Source: Clusia tigrina (lineage: Eukaryota > Arthropoda > Insecta > Diptera > Clusiidae). Taken from it: 64,000 nt of DNA. Position 1 is the stretch's first letter, and each line of letters begins with the position of its first letter. Made by a program: the position numbers and the translations under genes. Below are positions 48,396 to 63,085 of this stretch, one piece after another. The stretch spans positions 111,623,700-111,687,699 of the forward strand of contig OV050033.1 in assembly GCA_920105625.2 (NCBI GenBank), given 5' to 3'. The notes under the pieces are model-generated. The model did not search any database and had not been told where the DNA came from. It saw nothing but the letters and a program-made list of their open reading frames with translations.

Positions 48396-51368
48396 TTTCA
48401 AGCATTTGTATGTTGCAAACTTTGATAGGTGTAGGACGTACCGTATAGAAGTTAGGGCCATTTGAAGTTTCATCAGTGTTTGATTTGGGACTCAAGGGTA
48501 GCATGGCTTTGAGCGATAGCTTAAATTGACAAGAGGTTTGAGTACTTTATTGTTACAAAATTTCAAGGTTTTATGACGCACCAGTAAAAAGTTACAAGCA
48601 TTTGTATGTTGCAAACTTTCATAGGTGTAGGACGTACTGTATAGAAGTTAGGGCCATTTGAAGCTTTATCAGTAATTAATTTCATGGTTTTATGACGCTC
48701 CAGTAAAAAGTTACAAGCATTTGTATGTAGCAAACTTTGATAGGTGTAGGCCGTTCCGTATTGAATTTAAGGCCATTTGAAGTTTTATCAGTGTTTGATT
48801 TGGGACTCAAGGGTAGCATACCTTTGAGCGATAGCTTAAATTGACAAGAGGCTCGAGTACTTTATTGTTACAAAATTTCAAGGTTTTATGACGCTCCAGT
48901 AAAAAGTTACAAGCATTTGTATGTTGCAAACTTTGATAGGTGTAGGACGTACCGTATAGAAGTTGGGACCATTTGAAGTTTTATCAGTGTTTGATTTTAG
49001 ACTCAATGGTAGCATAGCTTTGAGCGATAGCTTACATTGATAAGAGACTCGAGTACTTTATTGTAACAAAATTTCAAGGTTTTATGACGCTCCAGTAAAA
49101 AGTTACAAGCATTTGTATGTTGCAAACTTTCATAGGTGTAGGACGTACCGTATATAATTTAGGGCCATTTGAAGTTTTATCAGTGTTTGATTTGGGACTC
49201 AATGGTAGCATAGCTTTGAGCGATAGCTTACATTGACAAGAGACTCGAGTACTTTATTGTAACAAAATTTCAAGGTTTTTTGACGCTCCAGTAAAAAGTT
49301 ACAAGCATTTGCATGTTGCAAACTTTGATAGGTGTAGGACATACTGTATAGAAGTTAGGGCCATTTGAAGTTTTATCAGTGCTTGATTTGGGACTCAAGG
49401 GTAGCATAGCTTTGAGCGATAGCTTAAATTGACAAGAGGCTCGAGTACTTGATTGTTACAAAATTTCAAGGTTTTATGACCCTCCAGTAAAAAGTTACAA
49501 GCATTTGTATGTATCAAACTTTGATAGGTATAGGACGAACCGTATAGAAGTTAGGGCCATTTGAAGTTTTATCAGTGTTTGTTTTGGGACCCAAGAGTAG
49601 CTTAGCTTTGAGCGATATCTTAAACTGACAAGAGGCTCGAGTACTTTATTGTTACAAAATTTAAAGGTTTTATGGTGCTCCAGTAAAAAGTTACAAACAT
49701 TTGTATGTTGCAAACTTTGATAGGTATAGGTCGTACCGTATAGAAGTTAGGGCCGTTTGAAGTATTTGATTTGGGACTCGAGGGTAGCATAGCTCTGAGC
49801 GATAACTTAAATTGACAAGAGGCTCGAGTACTTTATTCTTAAAAAATTTCAAGGTTTTATGACGTTCCAGTAAAAAGTTACAAGCATTTGTATGTTGCAA
49901 ACTTTGATAGGTGTACGACGTACCGTATAGAAGTTAGGACCATTTGAAGTTTTATCAGTGTTTGATTTGGGACTCAATGGTAGCATAGCTTTGAGCGATA
50001 GCTTACATTGACAAGAGGCTCGAGTACTTTATTGTTACAAAATTTCAAGGTTTTATGACGCTCCAGTAAAAAGTTTCAAGCATTTGTATGTTGCAAACTT
50101 TGATAGGTGTAGGACGTACCGTATAGAAGTTAGGGCCATTTGAAGTTTCATCAGTGTTTGATTTGGGACTCAAGGGTAGCATGGCTTTGAGCGATAGCTT
50201 AAATTGACAAGAGGTTTGAGTACTTTATTGTTACAAAATTTCAAGGTTTTATGACGCACCAGTAAAAAGTTACAAGCATTTGTATGTTGCAAACTTTCAT
50301 AGGTGTAGGACGTACTGTATAGAAGTTAGGGCCATTTGAAGCTTTATCAGTAATTAATTTCATGGTTTTATGACGCTCCAGTAAAAAGTTACAAGCATTT
50401 GTATGTAGCAAACTTTGATAGGTGTAGGCCGTTCCGTATTGAATTTAAGGCCATTTGAAGTTTTATCAGTGTTTGATTTGGGACTCAAGGGTAGCATACC
50501 TTTGAGCGATAGCTTAAATTGACAAGAGGCTCGAGTACTTTATTGTTACAAAATTTCAAGGTTTTATGACGCTCCAGTAAAAAGTTACAAGCATTTGTAT
50601 GTTGCAAACTTTGATAGGTGTAGGACGTACCGTATAGAAGTTGGGACCATTTGAAGTTTTATCAGTGTTTGATTTTAGACTCAATGGTAGCATAGCTTTG
50701 AGCGATAGCTTACATTGATAAGAGACTCGAGTACTTTATTGCAACAAAATTTCAAGGTTTTATGACGCTCCAGTAAAAAGTTACAAGCATTTGTATGTTG
50801 CAAACTTTCATAGGTGTAGGACGTACCGTATATAATTTAGGGCCATTTGAAGTTTTATCAGTGTTTGATTTGGGACTCAATGGTAGCATAGCTTTGAGCG
50901 ATAGCTTACATTGACAAGAGACTCGAGTACTTTATTGTAACAAAATTTCAAGGTTTTTTGACGCTCCAGTAAAAAGTTACAAGCATTTGCATGTTGCAAA
51001 CTTTGATAGGTGTAGGACATACTGTATAGAAGTTAGGGCCATTTGAAGTTTTATCAGTGCTTGATTTGGGACTCAAGGGTAGCATAGCTTTGAGCGATAG
51101 CTTAAATTGACAAGAGGCTCGAGTACTTGATTGTTACAAAGTTTCAAGGTTTTATGACCCTCCAGTAAAAAGTTACAAGCATTTGTATGTATCAAACTTT
51201 GATAGGTATAGGACGAACCGTATAGAAGTTAGGGCCATTTGAAGTTTTATCAGTGTTTGTTTTGGGACCCAAGAGTAGCTTAGCTTTGAGCGATATCTTA
51301 AACTGACAAGAGGCTCGAGTACTTTATTGTTACAAAATTTAAAGGTTTTATGGTGCTCCAGTAAAAAG
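48013..51368. repeat. 1678-bp higher-order repeat, two copies
   Basis: Copies at 48013-49690 and 49691-51368 match at offset 1678, which is seven 196-bp units plus one 187-bp and one 119-bp unit. Shared private marks include AGAGGTTTGAGTAC (48534 and 50212), GACGCACCAGTAAAA (48578 and 50256) and GATTTTAGACTCAATGG (48992 and 50670). One difference is TTGCAACAAAA near 50739 for TTGTAACAAAA. Confidence 0.82.
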
Positions 51369-54300
51369 TTACAAACATTTGTATGTTGCAAACTTTGATA
51401 GGTATAGGTCGTACCGTATAGAAGTTAGGGCCGTTTGAAGTATTTGATTTGGGACTCGAGGGTAGCATAGCTTTGAGCGATAACTTAAATTGACAAGTGG
51501 CTCGAGTACTTTATTCTTAAAAAATTTCAAGGTTTTATGATGCTCCAGTAAAAAGTTACAAGCATTTGTATGTTAGCAAACTTTGATAGGTGTACGACGT
51601 AGCGTATAGAAGTTAGGACCATTCGAAGTTTTATCAGTGTTTGATTTGGGGCTCAATGGTAGCATAGCTTTGAGCGAGAGCTTACATTGACAAGAGGCTC
51701 GAGTACTTTATTGTTACAAAATTTCAAGGTTTTATGACGCTCCAGTAAAAAGTTTCAAGCATTTGTATGTTGCAAACTTTGATAGGTGTAGGACGTACCG
51801 TATAGAAGTTAGGGCCATTTGAAGTTTCATCAGTGTTTGATTTGGGACTCAAGGGTAGCATAGCTTTGAGCGATAGCTTAAATTGACAAGAGGTTCGAGT
51901 ACTTTATTGTTACAAAATTTCAAGGTTTTATGACGCTCCAGTAAAAAGTTACAAGCATTTGTATGTTGCAAACTTTCATAGGTGTAGGACGTACCGTATA
52001 TAATTTAGGGCCATTTGAAGTTTTATCAGTGTTTGATTTGGGACTCAAGGGTAGCATAGCTTTGAGCGATAGCTTAAATTGAAAAGAGGCTCGAGTACTT
52101 TATTGTTACAAAATTTCAAGGTTTTATGACCCTCCAGCAAAAAGTTACAAGCATTTGTATGTTGCAAATTTTCATAGGTGTAGGACGTACTGTATAGAAG
52201 TTAGGGCCATTTGAAGCTTTATCAGTAATTAATTTCATGGTTTTATGACGCTCCAGTAAAAAGTTACAAGCATTTGTATGTAGCAAACTTTGATAGGTGT
52301 AGGCCGTTCCGTATAGAATTTAAGGCCATTTGAAGTTTTATCAGTGTTTGATTTGGACTCAAGGGTAGCATGGCTTTGAGCGATAGCTTAAATGGACAAG
52401 AGGCTCGAGTACTTAATTGTTAGAAAATTTCAAGGTCTTATGACGCTCCAGTAAAAAGTTACAAGCATTTGTATGTTACAAACTTTGATAGGTGTAGGAC
52501 GTACCGTATAGAAGTTAGTGCCATTTGAAGTTTTACCAGTGTTTGATTTGGGACGCGAGGGTAGCATAGCTTTGAGCGATAACTTAAATTGACAAGAGGC
52601 TCGAGTACTTTATTGTTACAAAATTTCATGGTTTTATGACGCTCCAGTAAAAAGTTACAAGCATTTGCATGTTGCAAACTTTGATAGGTGTAGGACGTTC
52701 CGTATAGAATTTAGGGCCATTTGAAGTTTTATCAGTGTTTGATTTGGGGCTCAAGGGTAGCATAGCTTTGAGCGATAGCTTAAATTGACAAGAGGCTCGA
52801 GTACTTTATTGTTACAAAATTTCAAGGTTTTATGACGCTCCAGTAAAAAGTTACAAGCATTCGTATGTTGCAAAGTTTGATAGGTATAGGACGAACCGTA
52901 TAGAAGTTAGGGCCATTTGAAGTTTTATCAGTGTTTGTTTTGGGACCCAAGAGTAGCTTAGCTTTGAGCGATATCTTAAATTGACAAGAGGCTCGAGTAC
53001 TTTATTGTTACAAAATTTAAAGGTTCTATGGTGCTCCAGTAAAAAGTTACAAGCATTTGTATGTTGCAAACTTTGACAGGTATAGGTCGTACCGTATAGA
53101 AGTTAGGGCCGTTTGAAGTGTTTGATTTGGGACTCGAGGGTAGCATAGCTTTGAGCGATAACTTAAATTGACAAGAGGCTCGAGTACTTTATTCTTAAAA
53201 AATTTCAAGGTTTTATGACGTTCCAGTAAAAAGTTACAAGCATTTGGATGTTGCAAACTTTGATAGGTGTACGACGTACCGTATAGAAGTTAGGACCATT
53301 TGAAGTTTTATCAGTGTTTGATTTGGGACTCAATGGTAGCATAGCTTTGAGTGATAGCTTACATTGACAAGAGGCTCGAGTACTTTATTGTTACAAAATT
53401 TCAAGGTTTTATGACGCTCCAGTAAAAAGTTTCAAGCATTTGCATGTTGCAAACTTTGATAGGTGTAGGACGTACCGTATAGAAGTTAGGGCCATTTGAA
53501 GTTTCATCAGTGTTTGATTTGGGACTCAAGGGTAGCATAGCTTTGAGTGATAGCTTAAATTGACAAGAGGTTCGAGTACTTTATTGTTACAAAATTTCAA
53601 GGTTTTATGACGCACCAGTAAAAAGTTACAAGCATTTGTATGTTGCAAACTTTCATAGGTGTAGGACGTACTGTATAGAAGTTAGGGCCATTTGAAGCTT
53701 TATCAGTAATTAATTTCATGGTTTTATGACGCTCCAGTAAAAAGTTACAAGCATTTGTATGTAGCAAACTTTGATAGGTGTAGGCCGTTCCGTATTGAAT
53801 TTAAGGCCATTTGAAGTTTTATCAGTGTTTGATTTGGGACTCAAGGGTAGCATACCTTTGAGCGATAGCTTAAATTGACAAGAGGCTCGAGTACTTTATT
53901 GTTACAAAATTTCAAGGTTTTATGACGCTCCAGTAAAAAGTTACAAGCATTTGTATGTTGCAAACTTTGATAGGTGTAGGACGTACCGTATAGAAGTTGG
54001 GACCATTTGAAGTTTTATCAGTGTTTGATTTTAGACTCAATGGTAGCATAGCTTTGAGCGATAGCTTACATTGATAAGAGACTCGAGTACTTTATTGTAA
54101 CAAAATTTCAAGGTTTTATGACGCTCCAGTAAAAAGTTACAAGCATTTGCATGTTGCAAACTTTGATAGGTGTAGGACATACCGTATAGAAGTTAGGGCC
54201 ATTTGAAGTTTTATCAGTGCTTGATTTGGGACTCAAGGGTAGCATAGCTTTGAGCGATAGCTTAAATTGACAAGAGGCTCGAGTACTTTATTGTTACAAA

Positions 54301-57300
54301 ATTTCAAGGTTTTATGACCCTCCAGTAAAAAGTTACAAGCATTTGTATGTCGCAAACTTTCATAGGTGTAGGACGTACTGTATAGAAGTTAGGGTCATTT
54401 GAAGTTTTGCCAGTGTTTGATTTGGGACGCGAGGGTAGCATAGCTTTGAGCGATAACTTAAATTGACAAGAGGCTCGAGTACTTTATTGTTACAAAATTT
54501 CAAGGTTTTATGACGCTCCAGTAAAAAGTTACAAGCATTTGTATGTTGCAAACTTTGATAGGTGTAGGACGTACCGTATAGAAGTTGGGACCATTTGAAG
54601 TTTTTTCAGTGTTTGATTTGGGACTCAATGGTAGCATAGCTTTGAGCGATAGCTTACATTGACAAGAGACTCGAGTACTTTATTGTAACAAAATTTCAAG
54701 GTTTTTTGACGCTCCAGTAAAAAGTTACAAGCATTTGCATGTTGCAAACTTTGATAGGTGTAGGACATACTGTATAGAAGTTAGGGCCATTTGACGCTTT
54801 ATCAGTAATTGATTTCATGGTTTTATGACGCTCCAGTAAAAAGTTACAAGCATTTGCATGTTGCAAACTTTGATAGGTGTAGGACGTTCCGTATAGAATT
54901 TAGGGCCATTTGAAGTTTTATCAGTGTTTGATTTGGGACTCAAGGGTAGCATAGCTTTGAGCGATAGCTTAAATTGACAAGAGGCTCGAGTACTTTATTG
55001 TTACAAAATTTCAAGGTTTTATGACGCTCCAGTAAAAAGTTACAAGCATTTGTGTGTAGCAAACTTTGATAGGTATAGGACGAACCGTATAGAAGTTAGG
55101 GCCATTTGAAGTTTTATCAGTGTTTGTTTTGGGACCCAAGAGTAGCTTAGCTTTGAGCGATATCTTAAACTGACAAGAGGCTCGAGTACTTTATTGTTAC
55201 AAAATTTAAAGGTTTTATGGTGCTCCAGTAAAAAGTTACAAAATTTTGTATGTTGCAAACTTTGATAGGTATAGGTCGTACCGTATAGAAGTTAGGGCCG
55301 TTTGAAGTGTTTGATTTGGGACTCGAGGGTAGCATAGCTTTGAGCGATAACTTAAATTGACAAGAGGCTCGAGTACTTTATTCTTAAAAAATTTCAAGGT
55401 TTTATGACGCTCCAGTAAAAAGTTACAAGCATTTGTATGTTTGCAAACTTTGATAGGTGTACGACGTAGCGTATAGAAGTTAGGACCATTTGAAGTTTTA
55501 TCAGTGTTTGATTTGGGGCTCAATGGTAGCATAGCTTTGAGCGATAGCTTACATTGACAAAAGGCTCGAGTACTTTATTGTTACAAAATTTCAAGGTTTT
55601 ATGACGCTCCAGTAAAAAGTTTCAAGCATTTGTATGTTGCAAACTTTGATAGGTGTAGGACGTACCGTATAGAAGTTAGGGCCATTTGAAGTTTCATCAG
55701 TGTTTGATTTGGGACTCAAGGGTAGCATAGCTTTAAGCGATAGCTTAAATTGACAAGAGGTTCGAGTACTTTATTGTTACAAAATTTCAAGTTTTTATGA
55801 CGCTCCAGTAAAAAGTTACAAGCATTTGTATGTTGCAAACTTTCATAGGTGTAGGACGTACCGTATATAATTTAGGGCCATTTGAAGTTTTATCAGTGTT
55901 TGATTTGGGACTCAAGGGTAGCATAGCTTTGAGCGATAGCTTAAATTGAAAAGAGGCTCGAGTACTTTTTTGTTACAAAATTTCAAGGTTTTATGACCCT
56001 CCAGCAAAAAGTTACAAGCATTTGTATGTTGCAAACTTTCATAGGTGTAGGACGTACTGTATAGAAGTTAGGGCCATTTGAAGCTTTATCAGTAATTAAT
56101 TTCATGGTTTTATGACGCTCCAGTAAAAAGTTACAAGCACTTGTATGTAGCAAACTTTGATAGGTGTAGGCCGTTCCGTATAGAATTTAAGGCCATTTGA
56201 AGTTTTATCAGTGTTTGATTTGGACTCAAGGGTAGCATGGCTTTGAGCGATAGCTTAAATGGACAAGAGGCTCGAGTACATAATTGTTAGAAAATTTCAA
56301 GGTCTTATGACTCTCCAGTAAAAAGTTACAAGCATTTGTATGTTACAAACTTTGATAGGTGTAGGACGTACCGTATAGAAGTTAGTGCCATTTGAAGTTT
56401 TACCAGTGTTTGATTTGGGACGCGAGGGTAGCATAGCTTTGAGCGATAACTTAAATTGACAAGAGGCTCGAGTACTTTATTGTTACAAAATTTCATGGTT
56501 TTATGACGCTCCAGTAAAAAGTTACAAGCATTTGCATGTTGCAAACTTTGATAGGTGTAGGACGTTCCGTATAGAATTTAGGGCCATTTGAAGTTTTATC
56601 AGTGTTTGATTTGGGGCTCAAGGGTAGCATAGCTTTGAGCGATAGCTTAAATTGACAAGAGGCTCGAGTACTTTATTGTTACAAAATTTCAAGGTTTTAT
56701 GACGCTCCAGTAAAAAGTTACAAGCATTCGTATGTTGCAAACTTTGATAGGTATAGGACGAACCGTATAGAAGTTAGGGCCATTTGAAGTTTTATCAGTG
56801 TTTGTTTTGGGACCCAAGAGTAGCTTAGCTTTGAGCGATATCTTAAATTGACAAGAGGCTCGAGTACTTTATTGTTACAAAATTTAAAGGTTTTATGGTG
56901 CTCCAGTAAAAAGTTACAAGCATTTGTATGTTGCAAACTTTGATAGGTATAGGTCGTACCGTATAGAAGTTAGGGCCGTTTGAAGTGTTTGATTTGGGAC
57001 TCGAGGGTAGCATAGCTTTGAGCGATAACTTAAATTGACAAGAGGCTCGAGTACTTTATTCTTAAAAAATTTCAAGGTTTTATGACGTTCCAGTAAAAAG
57101 TTACAAGCATTTGTATGTTTGCAAACTTTGATAGGTGTACGACGTAGCGTATAGAAGTTAGGACCATTTGAAGTTTTATCAGTGTTTGATTTGGGGCTCA
57201 ATGGTAGCATAGCTTTGAGCGATAGCTTACATTGACAAGAGGCTCGAGTACTTTATTGTTACAAAATTTCAAGGTTTTATGACGCTCCAGTAAAAAGTTT

Positions 57301-58129
57301 CAAGCATTTGTATGTTGCAAACTTTGATAGGTGTAGGACGTACCGTATAGAAGTTAGGGCCATTTGAAGTTTCATCAGTGTTTGATTTGGGACTCAAGGG
57401 TAGCATAGCTTTGAGCGATAGCTTAAATTGAAAGGAGGCTCGAGTACTTTTTTGTTACAAAATTTCAAGGTTTTATGACCCTCCAGCAAAAAGTTACAAG
57501 CATTTGTATGTTGCAAACTTTCATAGGTGTAGGACGTACTGTATAGAAGTTAGGGCCATTTGAAGCTTTATCAGTAATTAATTTCATGGTTTTATGACGC
57601 TCCAGTAAAAAGTTACAAGCATTTGTATGTTGCAAACTTTGATAGGTATAGGTCGTACCGTATAGAAGTTAGGGCCGTTTGAAGTGTTTGATTTGGGACT
57701 CGAGGGTAGCATAGCTTTGAGCGATAACTTAAATTGACAAGAGGCTCGAGTACTTTATTCTTAAAAAATTTCAAGGTTTTATGACGTTCCAGTAAAAAGT
57801 TACAAGCATTTGTATGTTTGCAAACTTTGATAGGTGTACGACGTAGCGTATAGAAGTTAGGACCATTTGAAGTTTTATCAGTGTTTGATTTGGGGCTCAA
57901 TGGTAGCATAGCTTTGAGCGATAGCTTACATTGACAAGAGGCTCGAGTACTTTATTGTTACAAAATTTCAAGGTTTTATGACGCTCCAGTAAAAAGTTTC
58001 AAGCATTTGTATGTTGCAAACTTTGATAGGTGTAGGACGTACCGTATAGAAGTTAGGGCCATTTGAAGTTTCATCAGTGTTTGATTTGGGACTCAAGGGT
58101 AGCATAGCTTTGAGCGATAGCTTAAATTG

Positions 58130-58757
58130 AAAGGAGGCTCGAGTACTTTTTTGTTACAAAATTTCAAGGTTTTATGACCCTCCAGCAAAAAGTTACAAGC
58201 ATTTGTATGTTGCAAACTTTCATAGGTGTAGGACGTACTGTATAGAAGTTAGGGCCATTTGAAGCTTTATCAGTAATTAATTTCATGGTTTTATGACGCT
58301 CCAGTAAAAAGTTACAAGCATTTGTATGTAGCAAACTTTGATAGGTGTAGGCCGTTCCGTATAGAATTTAAGGCCATTTGAAGTTTTATCAGTGTTTGAT
58401 TTGGACTCAAGGGTAGCATGGCTTTGAGCGATAGCTTAAATTGAAAGGAGGCTCGAGTACTTTTTTGTTACAAAATTTCAAGGTTTTATGACCCTCCAGC
58501 AAAAAGTTACAAGCATTTGTATGTTGCAAACTTTCATAGGTGTAGGACGTACTGTATAGAAGTTAGGGCCATTTGAAGCTTTATCAGTAATTAATTTCAT
58601 GGTTTTATGACGCTCCAGTAAAAAGTTACAAGCATTTGTATGTAGCAAACTTTGATAGGTGTAGGCCGTTCCGTATAGAATTTAAGGCCATTTGAAGTTT
58701 TATCAGTGTTTGATTTGGACTCAAGGGTAGCATAGCTTTGAGCGATAACTTAAATTG
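58130..58757. repeat. 314-bp dimer repeat, two copies
   Basis: Two tandem copies of a dimer made of a 119-bp unit and a 195-bp unit with TTTGGACTCAAG (one G lost). The 119-bp junctions at 58271, 58585 and 58899 are exactly 314 bp apart. The sequence AAAGGAGGCTCGAGTAC marks the starts at 58130 and 58444. This is the shortest higher-order period in the window. Confidence 0.85.
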
Positions 58758-59439
58758 ACAAGAGGCTCGAGTACTTTATTGTTACAAAATTTCAAGGTTT
58801 TATGACCCTCCAGCAAAAAGTTACAAGCATTTGTATGTTGCAAACTTTCATAGGTGTAGGACGTACTGTATAGAAGTTAGGGCCATTTGAAGCTTTATCA
58901 GTAATTAATTTCATGGTTTTATGACGCTCCAGTAAAAAGTTACAAGCATTTGTATGTAGCAAACTTTGATAGGTGTAGGCCGTTCCGTATAGAATTTAAG
59001 GCCATTTGAAGTTTTATCAGTGTTTGATTTGGACTCAAGGGTAGCATGGCTTTGAGCGATAGCTTAAATGGACAAGAGGCTCGAGTACATAATTGTTAGA
59101 AAATTTCAAGGTCTTATGACGCTCCAGTAAAAAGTTACAAGCATTTGTATGTAGCAAACTTTGATAGGTGTAGGCCGTTCCGTATAGAATTTAAGGCCAT
59201 TTGAAGTTTTATCAGTGTTTGATTTGGACTCAAGGGTAGCATAGCTTTGAGCGATAACTTAAATTGACAAGAGGCTCGAGTACTTTATTGTTACAAAATT
59301 TCAAGGTTTTATGACCCTCCAGCAAAAAGTTACAAGCATTTGTATGTTGCAAACTTTCATAGGTGTAGGACGTACTGTATAGAAGTTAGGGCCATTTGAA
59401 GCTTTATCAGTAATTAATTTCATGGTTTTATGACGCTCC

Positions 59440-62400
59440 AGTAAAAAGTTACAAGCATTTGTATGTTGCAAACTTTGATAGGTATAGGTCGTACCGTATA
59501 GAAGTTAGGGCCGTTTGAAGTGTTTGATTTGGGACTCGAGGGTAGCATAGCTTTGAGCGATAACTTAAATTGACAAGAGGCTCGAGTACTTTATTCTTAA
59601 AAAATTTCAAGGTTTTATGACGTTCCAGTAAAAAGTTACAAGCATTTGTATGTTTGCAAACTTTGATAGGTGTACGACGTAGCGTATAGAAGTTAGGACC
59701 ATTTGAAGTTTTATCAGTGTTTGATTTGGGGCTCAATGGTAGCATAGCTTTGAGCGATAGCTTACATTGACAAGAGGCTCGAGTACTTTATTGTTACAAA
59801 ATTTCAAGGTTTTATGACGCTCCAGTAAAAAGTTTCAAGCATTTGTATGTTGCAAACTTTGATAGGTGTAGGACGTACCGTATAGAAGTTAGGGCCATTT
59901 GAAGTTTCATCAGTGTTTGATTTGGGACTCAAGGGTAGCATAGCTTTGAGCGATAGCTTAAATTGAAAGGAGGCTCGAGTACTTTTTTGTTACAAAATTT
60001 CAAGGTTTTATGACCCTCCAGCAAAAAGTTACAAGCATTTGTATGTTGCAAACTTTCATAGGTGTAGGACGTACTGTATAGAAGTTAGGGCCATTTGAAG
60101 CTTTATCAGTAATTAATTTCATGGTTTTATGACGCTCCAGTAAAAAGTTACAAGCATTTGTATGTAGCAAACTTTGATAGGTGTAGGCCGTTCCGTATAG
60201 AATTTAAGGCCATTTGAAGTTTTATCAGTGTTTGATTTGGACTCAAGGGTAGCATGGCTTTGAGCGATAGCTTAAATGGACAAGAGGCTCGAGTACATAA
60301 TTGTTAGAAAATTTCAAGGTCTTATGACTCTCCAGTAAAAAGTTACAAGCATTTGTATGTTACAAACTTTGATAGGTGTAGGACGTACCGTATAGAAGTT
60401 AGTGCCATTTGAAGTTTTACCAGTGTTTGATTTGGGACGCGAGGGTAGCATAGCTTTGAGCGATAACTTAAATTGACAAGAGGCTCGAGTACTTTATTGT
60501 TACAAAATTTCAAGGTTTTATGACGCTCCAGTAAAAAGTTACAAGCATTTGTATGTTGCAAACTTTGATAGGTATAGGACGAACCGTATAGAAGTTAGGG
60601 CCATTTGAAGTTTTATCAGTGTTTGTTTTGGGACCCAAGAGTAGCTTAGCTTTGAGCGATATCTTAAATTGACAAGAGGCTCGAGTACTTTATTGTTACA
60701 AAATTTAAAGGTTTTATGGTGCTCCAGTAAAAAGTTACAAGCATTTGTATGTTGCAAACTTTGATAGGTATAGGTCGTACCGTATAGAAGTTAGGGCCGT
60801 TTGAAGTGTTTGATTTGGGACTCGAGGGTAGCATAGCTTTGAGCGATAACTTAAATTGACAAGAGGCTCGAGTACTTTATTCTTAAAAAATTTCAAGGTT
60901 TTATGACGTTCCAGTAAAAAGTTACAAGCATTTGTATGTTTGCAAACTTTGATAGGTGTACGACGTAGCGTATAGAAGTTAGGACCATTTGAAGTTTTAT
61001 CAGTGTTTGATTTGGGGCTCAATGGTAGCATAGCTTTGAGCGATAGCTTACATTGACAAGAGGCTCGAGTACTTTATTGTTACAAAATTTCAAGGTTTTA
61101 TGACGCTCCAGTAAAAAGTTTCAAGCATTTGTATGTTGCAAACTTTGATAGGTGTAGGACGTACCGTATAGAAGTTAGGGCCATTTGAAGTTTCATCAGT
61201 GTTTGATTTGGGACTCAAGGGTAGCATAGCTTTGAGCGATAGCTTAAATTGAAAGGAGGCTCGAGTACTTTTTTGTTACAAAATTTCAAGGTTTTATGAC
61301 CCTCCAGCAAAAAGTTACAAGCATTTGTATGTTGCAAACTTTCATAGGTGTAGGACGTACTGTATAGAAGTTAGGGCCATTTGAAGCTTTATCAGTAATT
61401 AATTTCATGGTTTTATGACGCTCCAGTAAAAAGTTACAAGCATTTGTATGTAGCAAACTTTGATAGGTGTAGGCCGTTCCGTATAGAATTTAAGGCCATT
61501 TGAAGTTTTATCAGTGTTTGATTTGGACTCAAGGGTAGCATGGCTTTGAGCGATAGCTTAAATGGACAAGAGGCTCGAGTACATAATTGTTAGAAAATTT
61601 CAAGGTCTTATGACTCTCCAGTAAAAAGTTACAAGCATTTGTATGTTACAAACTTTGATAGGTGTAGGACGTACCGTATAGAAGTTAGTGCCATTTGAAG
61701 TTTTACCAGTGTTTGATTTGGGACGCGAGGGTAGCATAGCTTTGAGCGATAACTTAAATTGACAAGAGGCTCGAGTACTTTATTGTTACAAAATTTCAAG
61801 GTTTTATGACGCTCCAGTAAAAAGTTACAAGCATTCGTATGTTGCAAACTTTGATAGGTATAGGACGAACCGTATAGAAGTTAGGGCCATTTGAAGTTTT
61901 ATCAGTGTTTGTTTTGGGACCCAAGAGTAGCTTAGCTTTGAGCGATATCTTAAATTGACAAGAGGCTCGAGTACTTTATTGTTACAAAATTTAAAGGTTT
62001 TATGGTGCTCCAGTAAAAAGTTACAAGCATTTGTATGTTGCAAACTTTGATAGGTATAGGTCGTACCGTATAGAAGTTAGGGCCGTTTGAAGTGTTTGAT
62101 TTGGGACTCGAGGGTAGCATAGCTTTGAGCGATAACTTAAATTGACAAGAGGCTCGAGTACTTTATTCTTAAAAAATTTCAAGGTTTTATGACGTTCCAG
62201 TAAAAAGTTACAAGCATTTGTATGTTTGCAAACTTTGATAGGTGTACGACGTAGCGTATAGAAGTTAGGACCATTTGAAGTTTTATCAGTGTTTGATTTG
62301 GGGCTCAATGGTAGCATAGCTTTGAGCGATAGCTTACATTGACAAGAGGCTCGAGTACTTTATTGTTACAAAATTTCAAGGTTTTATGACGCTCCAGTAA

Positions 62401-63085
62401 AAAGTTTCAAGCATTTGTATGTTGCAAACTTTGATAGGTGTAGGACGTACCGTATAGAAGTTAGGGCCATTTGAAGTTTCATCAGTGTTTGATTTGGGAC
62501 TCAAGGGTAGCATAGCTTTGAGCGATAGCTTAAATTGAAAGGAGGCTCGAGTACTTTTTTGTTACAAAATTTCAAGGTTTTATGACCCTCCAGCAAAAAG
62601 TTACAAGCATTTGTATGTTGCAAACTTTCATAGGTGTAGGACGTACTGTATAGAAGTTAGGGCCATTTGAAGCTTTATCAGTAATTAATTTCATGGTTTT
62701 ATGACGCTCCAGTAAAAAGTTACAAGCATTTGTATGTAGCAAACTTTGATAGGTGTAGGCCGTTCCGTATAGAATTTAAGGCCATTTGAAGTTTTATCAG
62801 TGTTTGATTTGGACTCAAGGGTAGCATGGCTTTGAGCGATAGCTTAAATGGACAAGAGGCTCGAGTACATAATTGTTAGAAAATTTCAAGGTCTTATGAC
62901 TCTCCAGTAAAAAGTTACAAGCATTTGTATGTTACAAACTTTGATAGGTGTAGGACGTACCGTATAGAAGTTAGTGCCATTTGAAGTTTTACCAGTGTTT
63001 GATTTGGGACGCGAGGGTAGCATAGCTTTGAGCGATAACTTAAATTGACAAGAGGCTCGAGTACTTTATTGTTACAAAATTTCAT
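59440..63085. repeat. 1286-bp higher-order repeat, nearly three copies
   Basis: Copies lie at about 59440-60725, 60726-62011 and 62012-63085. The period equals four 196-bp units plus 195, 188 and 119. Shared marks include AAAGGAGGCTCGAGTAC (59966, 61252, 62538), GAGTACATAATTG (60290, 61576, 62862) and GACGTAGCGTATAG (59676, 60962, 62248). Differences noticed are at 60546 versus 61832 (GCATTTGTATG, GCATTCGTATG). The third copy diverges where TTTCAAGG becomes TTTCATGG near 63086. This is the most regular part of the window. Confidence 0.87.
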
